Shown here: positions 58,288-64,000 of the stretch, one piece after another
Layout: the number at the start of each line of letters is the position of its first letter
Numbering within the stretch: position 1 is the stretch's first letter
The notes under the pieces: generated by a model
Databases searched by the model: none
What the model was told of the DNA's origin: nothing
The model's input: only the letters and a program-made list of their open reading frames with translations
Translations under genes and position numbers: made by a program
Assembly (NCBI GenBank): GCA_934668375.1
Contig: CAKUNF010000002.1
Location: 62,001-126,000, forward strand
Direction of reading: 5' to 3'
Origin: an uncultured Parolsenella sp.
GTDB lineage: Bacteria; Actinomycetota; Coriobacteriia; Coriobacteriales; Atopobiaceae
DNA length: 64,000 nt

Positions 58288-61077
58288 CTACTTCTTGCGA
58301 CCGAACATGATCTTGGCCTGGCGCCTGGCCGCGTACTTGAGCAGCGCGGGCACCTTGTTCTCGCTCTTGACCATCGTGGAGCACTCGGGGCGCTCGCGGC
58401 GCAGGTGGATGGCATCGAACGCGCACTTGGTGGTGCACAGGCCGCAGCCGATGCACTTGTTGGGGTCCACGATGGAGGCACCGCAGCCCAGGCAGCGGCT
58501 CGTCTCGGCGCGCACCTGCTCCTCGGTGAGGGTGCGCACGTACTCGGAGAACGGGGCGCGCCTCTCGGCCTCGTGGTCGATGGCGGGCTGCTGGCGGCTG
58601 GCTGTGTCATAGGAGCCAAGCTCGACGTCATCCTTGTCCAGCTCACGGTAGCTGCGCTGGTTGCGGCCGATCGTGAGCGTGCCACCCTGAACGAAGCGAT
58701 GGATGGAGACGGCGGCCTCATGACCGGCAGCGATGGCGTCGATGGCAAACTTGGGGCCGGTGTAGACGTCGCCGCCCACGAAGATGTCGGGCTCGGCGGT
58801 CTGGTAGGTCTTGGGGTCTGCCACGGCACCGTTGCCGCGCCCGAGCTCCACGGCGCTGCCCGCAAGCAGGCTCCCCCACTCGATGCTCTGGCCGATGGAG
58901 AAGACCACCTGGTCCGCGGCCACGTCGATGGTGTCGGTCTCGTCATACTCGGGCGAGAAGCGGCCGTCCTCGTCGAACACGCGCGTGCAGCGCTTGAAGC
59001 GCACGCCGGCGGCGCGGCCCTCGCTCACGAGAACCTCGGCCGGACCCCAGCCGCACGAGAGGCGCACGCCGTCGCTCTCGGCCTCGGCGACCTCCTCGTT
59101 GGAGGCGGGCATGATGTCGCGCGCCTCCAGGCACAGCATGTCGACGCTCTCCGCGCCCAGACGGGCCGCCGTGCGCGCCACGTCGATGGCGACGTTGCCG
59201 CCGCCCACCACGACGACGCGCCTGCCCACGGCCGGTACCTCGCCGCCCTCGAGCTGGGCCTCGGCCACCCCGCGCAGGAAGTCCACGGCCACCGAGACGC
59301 CCGCTGCGTTCTCGCCGGGCACACCGGCAAGGCGGCCGCCCTGGCATCCGATGGCCACGTAGAACGCCGCAAAGCCCTGCTCGCGCAGCTCGGCGAGCGT
59401 CACGTCGCGGCCGACCTCGACGCCATAGCGGAACTCGGCGCCCATGGCCTCGATGACGTCGACCTCGGCCTGGATGACGTCCTTGCCCAGCTTGTAGGCC
59501 GGGATGCCGTAGGTGAGCATGCCACCGGGGCGGGCGCTCTTCTCGAACACGACGGGCTTGTAGCCGCGCTCGGCCAGGTAGAACGCGCAGGACAGGCCCG
59601 CGGGACCCGCGCCGATGATGGCGACCTTCTCCTCGAAGTCCCCCTCGACCTTGGGACGCACCTGCGGCGGGATGTAGCGCGTGCTCGCGTCCAGGTCCAG
59701 CTGAGCGATGAACTTCTTGACCTCGTCGATGGCGATGGCCTCGTCCACGCGGCCGCGCGTGCAGGCGTCCTCGCAGCGGCGGTTGCAGATGCGTCCGCAC
59801 ACGGCCGGCAGCGGGTTCTCGCGCTTGATGAGGGCAAGGGCCTCCTGGTAGCGGCCCTGGCTCGCGAGCTTGAGGTAGCCCTGCACGGCGATGTGGGCAG
59901 GGCAGGCCGTCTTGCAGGGGGCCGTGCCGCTCTCGTGCGTCTCGACGCGATTGTCGTTACGGTAGTTGGGGCTCCACTTCTCCGGGCCCCACTTCACCGC
60001 GTCCGGCAGCTCCTGGCGCGGGTACTCGGGCACCTTGCCGCCGGCCTTCTTGGAGCACAGCTTCTGGCCGAGCTTGGCGGCGCCGGCCGGACACACCTCC
60101 ACGCAGCGTCCGCACGCCACGCAGCTCTTGGCGTCAACGTGGGCCACGTAGGCCGAGCGCGAGAGGTTGGGCGTGTTGAACAGCTGCGAGGTGCGCAGGG
60201 CATAGCAGACGTTCACGTTGCAGTTGCAGATGGCGAAGATCTTGTGCTCGCCATCGATGTTCGTGATCTGGTGGACGAAGCCGTTCTCCTCGGCACGCTC
60301 GAAGATCTCCAGGGCCTCCTCGCGCGTGATGTAGCGGCCGCGGTTGGTCTCCACGACGTAGTCGGCCATGTCGCCCACGGCGATGCACCAGTCATTGAAG
60401 TCGTCTCCGCAGCCCTCGCCCATGCGCTGGCGGCTCGCACGGCAGCTGCAGGTGCTCGCGGCGTACTTGCCGTCGTACTTGTCGAGCCAGTGCCTGATGT
60501 GCTCGATGGAGATGGACTGGTCCTCGTGCTCGATGGCGCGCTCCACGGGGATGACGTGCATGCCGATGCCCGCGCCTCCGGGAGGCACGAGCGGCGTGGC
60601 ACGGGAGAGCGGGCCCTTGGAGGCCTGCTCGAAGAACTTGGCGTAGACGGGGTGTTCCTCGAGCTGCTCGGCGCGCATGTTGAGGAACTCCGCAGATCCC
60701 GGCACGAGCATGGGCAGCACCCACTGCTTCGCGCGCGCGGGGTTCTCCCAGTTGTATTCGAGAAGGCCCACGTAGGACAGCTCGTCGAGCATGGGCTCGA
60801 GCGCTTCGGCAGCGATGCCCGCGGCCTTGGACGCGGCCTCGAGCGTGTAGGGGACGCGCACCTTGAGCTTCACGAGCATGTCTGCCTGCTCGTCGGTGGC
60901 CGCCTCGGCAAAGCTCCAGTACTCGTAGGGTAGCAGCTCGTTCTTGCCGAGGATGCGGTTGGTACAGTGCCGGCACAGCGCCACGATGCTCGGGCGCGGG
61001 TTGGCGGGCAGTTCGGGCACGAACTCCGCGCCGATGTCGTTCTCCGTGTAGGAAATGCCAGGGCCGTTGAGGATCAT
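58288..61077 (-). CDS. Large Fe-S flavoprotein oxidoreductase (GltD-like core)
   Basis: A 929-residue multidomain protein. Residues 1-300 include CRHCTN (about 35) and Cys-rich CSCRASRQRMGEGC (about 210) and CNCNVNVC (about 280), an unrecognised domain possibly binding clusters. A ferredoxin motif CVACGRCVEVCP lies at about 316. A GltD/NfnB-like core follows, with cysteines at 385-440, FAD motif IIGAGPAGLSCAFYLAERG (about 483) and NAD(P) motif VVVVGGGNVAIDVARTAARL (about 620). A C-terminal cluster region ends in CIGCGLCTTKCAFDA (about 872). It likely moves electrons between NAD(P)H, flavin and ferredoxin-type centres. AAGGAG precedes the ATG. It sits between hypB and hypA. Confidence 0.88.
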   Translation of the reverse strand: MILNGPGISYTENDIGAEFVPELPANPRPSIVALCRHCTNRILGKNELLPYEYWSFAEAATDEQADMLVKLKVRVPYTLEAASKAAGIAAEALEPMLDELSYVGLLEYNWENPARAKQWVLPMLVPGSAEFLNMRAEQLEEHPVYAKFFEQASKGPLSRATPLVPPGGAGIGMHVIPVERAIEHEDQSISIEHIRHWLDKYDGKYAASTCSCRASRQRMGEGCGDDFNDWCIAVGDMADYVVETNRGRYITREEALEIFERAEENGFVHQITNIDGEHKIFAICNCNVNVCYALRTSQLFNTPNLSRSAYVAHVDAKSCVACGRCVEVCPAGAAKLGQKLCSKKAGGKVPEYPRQELPDAVKWGPEKWSPNYRNDNRVETHESGTAPCKTACPAHIAVQGYLKLASQGRYQEALALIKRENPLPAVCGRICNRRCEDACTRGRVDEAIAIDEVKKFIAQLDLDASTRYIPPQVRPKVEGDFEEKVAIIGAGPAGLSCAFYLAERGYKPVVFEKSARPGGMLTYGIPAYKLGKDVIQAEVDVIEAMGAEFRYGVEVGRDVTLAELREQGFAAFYVAIGCQGGRLAGVPGENAAGVSVAVDFLRGVAEAQLEGGEVPAVGRRVVVVGGGNVAIDVARTAARLGAESVDMLCLEARDIMPASNEEVAEAESDGVRLSCGWGPAEVLVSEGRAAGVRFKRCTRVFDEDGRFSPEYDETDTIDVAADQVVFSIGQSIEWGSLLAGSAVELGRGNGAVADPKTYQTAEPDIFVGGDVYTGPKFAIDAIAAGHEAAVSIHRFVQGGTLTIGRNQRSYRELDKDDVELGSYDTASRQQPAIDHEAERRAPFSEYVRTLTEEQVRAETSRCLGCGASIVDPNKCIGCGLCTTKCAFDAIHLRRERPECSTMVKSENKVPALLKYAARRQAKIMFGRKK

Positions 61078-61098
61078 GAAGGTCTCCTTGTGGTCGGA

Positions 61099-61129
61099 TG
61101 TCCCAAAGGTGTCAAAGACTTTTGGGCAC
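61099..61129. repeat. 31-nt imperfect palindrome, class 2 intergenic repeat
   Basis: TGTCCCAAAGGTGTC, central A, AAGACTTTTGGGCAC. It shares CCCAAA, GTCAAAGAC and TTTGGG with the copy at 57816. It lies between hypB and the flavoprotein gene. Confidence 0.7.
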
Positions 61130-61153
61130 TTCGGGCCGGGCTGAGCCGCAGGG

Positions 61154-61927
61154 CTACTCGCCGGGGTAGTGGGCGGCGTCGCTGTTCTTGGGCGTGGCCT
61201 TCTCGAACGTGCCGGCCTTCCAGGCGGCCACGGCGTCGCGAAGCCAGGCAGCCCAGGCCTCCGTGCCCTCGCCGGTCTTGGCGCTCATGGGCAGCACGAG
61301 CGCGTCGGGGTTGCGCAGGTGGACGTTGGCCTCGCAACGCTCGAGGTCAAAGTCAAAGTAGGGCGCCACGTCCATCTTGTTCACGAGAACTACGTCCGTG
61401 ACCTCGAACATGAGCGGGTACTTGAGGGGCTTGTCGTCTCCCTCGGGAACGGACAGGATGGCCACGTTGACGCTCGCGCCCGTGTCGAACTCGGCCGGGC
61501 ACACGAGATTACCCACGTTCTCCAGCACGACGAGGTCAAGATGGTCCACGCCCGCGTCTGCCGCGGCACGGTCGAGCTCGGCCAGGCCCTGGCGGCACAT
61601 CGCGGCGTCCAGGTGACACATGCCGCCCGTGTGCAGCTGCACGCTCGTGACGCCGGCATCCGCCATGGCGCGCGCATCGACGTCGGAGTCGATGTCTGCC
61701 TCCATGACGCCGATGGACAGCTCACGGCCAAGCGCCTCCACCGTGCGCTTGAGCGTCGTTGTCTTGCCCGAGCCCGGGCTGCTCATGAGGTTGAGCAGAA
61801 ACGTTCCCCGCTCGGCAAGCCCGGCGCGCAGCTCGTCTGCCGCGCGGTCGTTGCTCGCGAACACGCTCTGCTTGACCTCGATGACGCGAACAGCACGCTC
61901 GCGGGCGGCCTTCTCGGCATCTTGCAT
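61154..61927 (-). CDS. hypB: Hydrogenase nickel incorporation GTPase HypB
   Basis: A 257-residue SIMIBI-class GTPase. The P-loop is MSSPGSGKTTTLKRTV, the Ni/Zn-binding region is LHTGGMCHLDAAM, and ENVGNLVCPAEFD and VLVNKMDVAPYFDFD are the G motifs. It lacks an N-terminal poly-His Ni store. It works with HypA to load Ni. The start at ATG 61927 has GGGGAG. It is the first gene of the hypB-flavoprotein-hypA unit, with a class 2 repeat between it and the next gene. Confidence 0.93.
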   Translation of the reverse strand: MQDAEKAARERAVRVIEVKQSVFASNDRAADELRAGLAERGTFLLNLMSSPGSGKTTTLKRTVEALGRELSIGVMEADIDSDVDARAMADAGVTSVQLHTGGMCHLDAAMCRQGLAELDRAAADAGVDHLDLVVLENVGNLVCPAEFDTGASVNVAILSVPEGDDKPLKYPLMFEVTDVVLVNKMDVAPYFDFDLERCEANVHLRNPDALVLPMSAKTGEGTEAWAAWLRDAVAAWKAGTFEKATPKNSDAAHYPGE

Positions 61928-62063
61928 GTCTCTCCCCTCGCACGGCCGCCGCCCGTCCCCACGGGACCTGGCAGCCGGTTTACATAACTGCAACAAGTGT
62001 ACAGGAGCGAGGCGGGCAGCCGTGCGCGCAATCGCCAAGCGGCGGCAGGGGCGCGTCGCGACA

Positions 62064-62103
62064 CAAAAAAAGGCCCGCCCCGCGCACGCGCGCGAGACGG
62101 GCC
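62064..62103 (-). terminator. Terminator of ppc, repeated module copy 3
   Basis: On the minus strand GGCCCGTCTCGCGC pairs with GCGCGGGGCGGGCC (with wobbles), followed by TTTTTTTGTG. The arms nearly match those at 36551 and 37602. It separates ppc from hypB. Confidence 0.9.
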
Positions 62104-62127
62104 GCAAGTGACGAGGAAGACCTCGCA

Positions 62128-64000
62128 TCACCCCGTGTTCTGCAGGCCGGCGGAGACTCCGGCGACGGCAGAGAGGATGAGCTTGATGTAGGCGTCGCGC
62201 TCCTTGGCCGTGAGCTCGGCCTCGTGCTCGCGCAGCGCCGTGAGGGCGCGCACCTGCGAGATGGACAGGGCGTCCACGTAGGGGTTGCGCACGCGGATGG
62301 CCTGGCCAAGCACGCGGCGGTGCTGCAGCGGCCACTCGTCCCCCACGATGGCGAGCGTCCACTTGCGCGTGAGGGCCATCTCGTCGAGCACCATCTTGGC
62401 GAGGTCGTCGCGGTCACCGAGTGCCAGGTAGTGGCGGGCGATGCGGCCATCGGTCTTGGCGATGGACATCTCGATGTTGTCGATGAACGTCGTGAACAGC
62501 GGCCACTCCTTGTAGGCGGCGCGCAGCAGCTCGAGGTCGCCGAGCTTCTCGCACGCGGTGCCCAGGCCGTACCAGGCAGCGAGGTTGATGCGCGCCTGGC
62601 TCCAGCTGAACACCCAGGGAATCGTGCGCAGGTCGTCGAGGGACTTGGCGCCCAGGCCGCGCTTTGCGGGGCGCGAGCCAATCGGCAGCAGGCCAATCTC
62701 GACGAGCGGCGTCACCGTGGAGAACCACGGCGTGAAGTCGGGCGTGTTCAGCAGCTCCACGAAGTGGTCGTGGCTCGCGTCGTAGAGCCTGGCGGCCATG
62801 TCCGCGTACTTCTCGGTCATCTCGGTGTTCGTCTTCTCGACGGACGGGGCGCTCTGAAGCAGCGTGGCGCCGGCGACGCTCTCGATGTGGCGCTGGGCAA
62901 GCACGGGGTTGCCGTAGCGGGCGAAGATGATCTCTCCCTGCTCCGTGAGCTTGAAGAAGCAATTGACCGAGCCGGCCGGCTGGGCGAGCACCGCGCGGTT
63001 GGCCGGGCCGCCGCCACGGCCCACGGCGCCGCCGCGGCCGTGCATGAGCACGAGGTCGATGTGGTTGCGCTTGGCCCACTGGGCGATACGCTCCTGGGCG
63101 GAGTGCAGCGCGAGCGTGGCCGTGGTGGGACCGGCGTCCTTCGAGGAGTCGGAGTAGCCGAGCATGACCTCCATGCGGCGGTTCGTGGCAGCGAGGCGCG
63201 CCTGGACGTCCGGGAGCCTGAGCATGTCGTCGAGCACGTCCACGCAGTTCTCGAGGTCCTCGAGCTGCTCGAACAGCGGGATGACGTCGATGGTGGGCAC
63301 GTCCTCGGCGTGGGCAAAGGCGATGCGGTTGAGCTCGTAGACGTCGGCGACGTTCTGGGCGCTCTTCGTGAACGAGATGATGTAGCGACGAGCCATCTTG
63401 GCGCCGTAGCGCTTCTGGATGGACCCGAGGGCGCGGAACGTGTCGAGCACCTCGCGCGTCATGGGGTCGAGCGGGCCGCGCTCGCCGTTGCGGCCGTGCT
63501 TCTTGATGTCGGCGAGCGCGCGGCTGTGCACGAGCGAGTGCTGACGGAACTCCATCTCCACCATGTGGAAGCCGAAGGTCTCCGTCTGCCAGATGAGCGT
63601 CTGGACGGGGCCGTAGGCCGCACGCGTGGCGCCGCCGGCAACGAGCGAGCGCTGGACGATGCGCAGGTCCTCGAGGAACTCGTCGCAGGAGCGATACATC
63701 GTGTCGGAGTTGCGAACGATCGTGGCCTTGAGGCGGTCTGCCATGACGAGCATGACGGCGCGGTGCAGCTCCGACTCGCTGATGAGCTCGGCGCGGGCCG
63801 TGAGCTTCTCGCTCATCTCGATCTGGTGGTTCCACAGGTTCACAAGCTCGGGCGAGGGCTTGGTGTGGTCGACATCGAGCGTGAGGTTGCGGCCCACGCG
63901 GCGGCACTTGTCCTCGAGCGTGGCGACCATGTGCGTGAAGAACTTGGCGGCAACGGCGCGGCTTACCTTGGCCGTGACGTTGGGGTTGCCGTCGCGGTCC
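62128..64000 (-). CDS. ppc: Phosphoenolpyruvate carboxylase (C-terminal part)
   Basis: About 623 residues are visible, and the frame runs off the right end, so the N-terminal third is missing. It carboxylates PEP to oxaloacetate, an anaplerotic step feeding aspartate and, via homoserine, methionine. Motifs include DRDGNPNVTA at the very edge, MLGYSDSSKDAG, HGRGGAVGRGGGPANRAV and the invariant C-terminal QNTG. A repeated-type terminator follows. Confidence 0.95.
   Translation of the reverse strand, partial: DRDGNPNVTAKVSRAVAAKFFTHMVATLEDKCRRVGRNLTLDVDHTKPSPELVNLWNHQIEMSEKLTARAELISESELHRAVMLVMADRLKATIVRNSDTMYRSCDEFLEDLRIVQRSLVAGGATRAAYGPVQTLIWQTETFGFHMVEMEFRQHSLVHSRALADIKKHGRNGERGPLDPMTREVLDTFRALGSIQKRYGAKMARRYIISFTKSAQNVADVYELNRIAFAHAEDVPTIDVIPLFEQLEDLENCVDVLDDMLRLPDVQARLAATNRRMEVMLGYSDSSKDAGPTTATLALHSAQERIAQWAKRNHIDLVLMHGRGGAVGRGGGPANRAVLAQPAGSVNCFFKLTEQGEIIFARYGNPVLAQRHIESVAGATLLQSAPSVEKTNTEMTEKYADMAARLYDASHDHFVELLNTPDFTPWFSTVTPLVEIGLLPIGSRPAKRGLGAKSLDDLRTIPWVFSWSQARINLAAWYGLGTACEKLGDLELLRAAYKEWPLFTTFIDNIEMSIAKTDGRIARHYLALGDRDDLAKMVLDEMALTRKWTLAIVGDEWPLQHRRVLGQAIRVRNPYVDALSISQVRALTALREHEAELTAKERDAYIKLILSAVAGVSAGLQNTG

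Overview
The window is 64 kb of high-GC, gene-dense chromosomal DNA. Its content points to an anaerobic actinobacterium of the Coriobacteriia (Olsenella/Atopobium-like). The reasons are strong GC bias at third codon positions, a yloU-yloV-recG-rsmD-coaD block, a C69 dipeptidase, several Fe-dependent alcohol dehydrogenases, Fe-S flavoproteins and nickel-hydrogenase maturation genes. The taxonomic placement is inference from gene content, not from a marker-gene comparison. I see no prophage, insertion sequence, CRISPR array, rRNA or tRNA.

Layout. 1-12.1 kb: end of mnmA, a C69 dipeptidase, a MarR-controlled heterodimeric ABC exporter, then the minus-strand operon yloU-yloV-recG-rsmD-coaD. 12.4-18.1 kb: a YtcJ-like amidohydrolase, an unusual 888-aa protein with two LicC-like nucleotidyltransferase domains flanking a LicA-like choline kinase domain, and an NhaC antiporter. 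18.3-32.3 kb: small functional units, namely a LysR regulator, a UvrA2-like protein, a MATE exporter, a hydroxyacyl-CoA dehydrogenase, a short peptide deformylase, an EamA exporter/LysR pair, a TetR/aldo-keto reductase pair, a flavoprotein, an alkA-like/ogt DNA-alkylation repair pair, a NUDIX hydrolase and a secreted or anchored hypothetical protein. 32.4-46.2 kb: map, fba, two Fe-alcohol dehydrogenases, acylphosphatase, an SDR, a radical SAM/SPASM protein, a MacB/FtsX-type ABC system and an aldo/keto reductase. 46.4-50.7 kb: a sulfur amino-acid island with a Met-codon-rich leader peptide and attenuator, metY, and two tandem core-MetE-like methionine synthase genes. 50.9-64 kb: a hypothetical gene, gltD-gltB (glutamate synthase), hypA, a large Fe-S flavoprotein, hypB, and the C-terminal part of ppc.

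The most interesting signal is upstream of metY. A consensus promoter is followed by a well-placed ribosome binding site and a 28-codon ORF whose first 12 codons include six Met and one Cys. After that come mutually exclusive antiterminator and terminator stems and a U-tract. This looks like ribosome-mediated methionine attenuation, which I do not recall being described for metY.

The second theme is intergenic palindromic repeats. Seven copies of a 33-nt unit occur, six of them as inverted doublets like REP/BIME elements. A second class consists of 31-nt palindromes with a central A. One 33-nt unit supplies the stop codon of a LysR gene. A composite inverted-repeat element at 42.6-42.8 kb and a near-identical terminator used after three minus-strand genes complete the non-coding picture.
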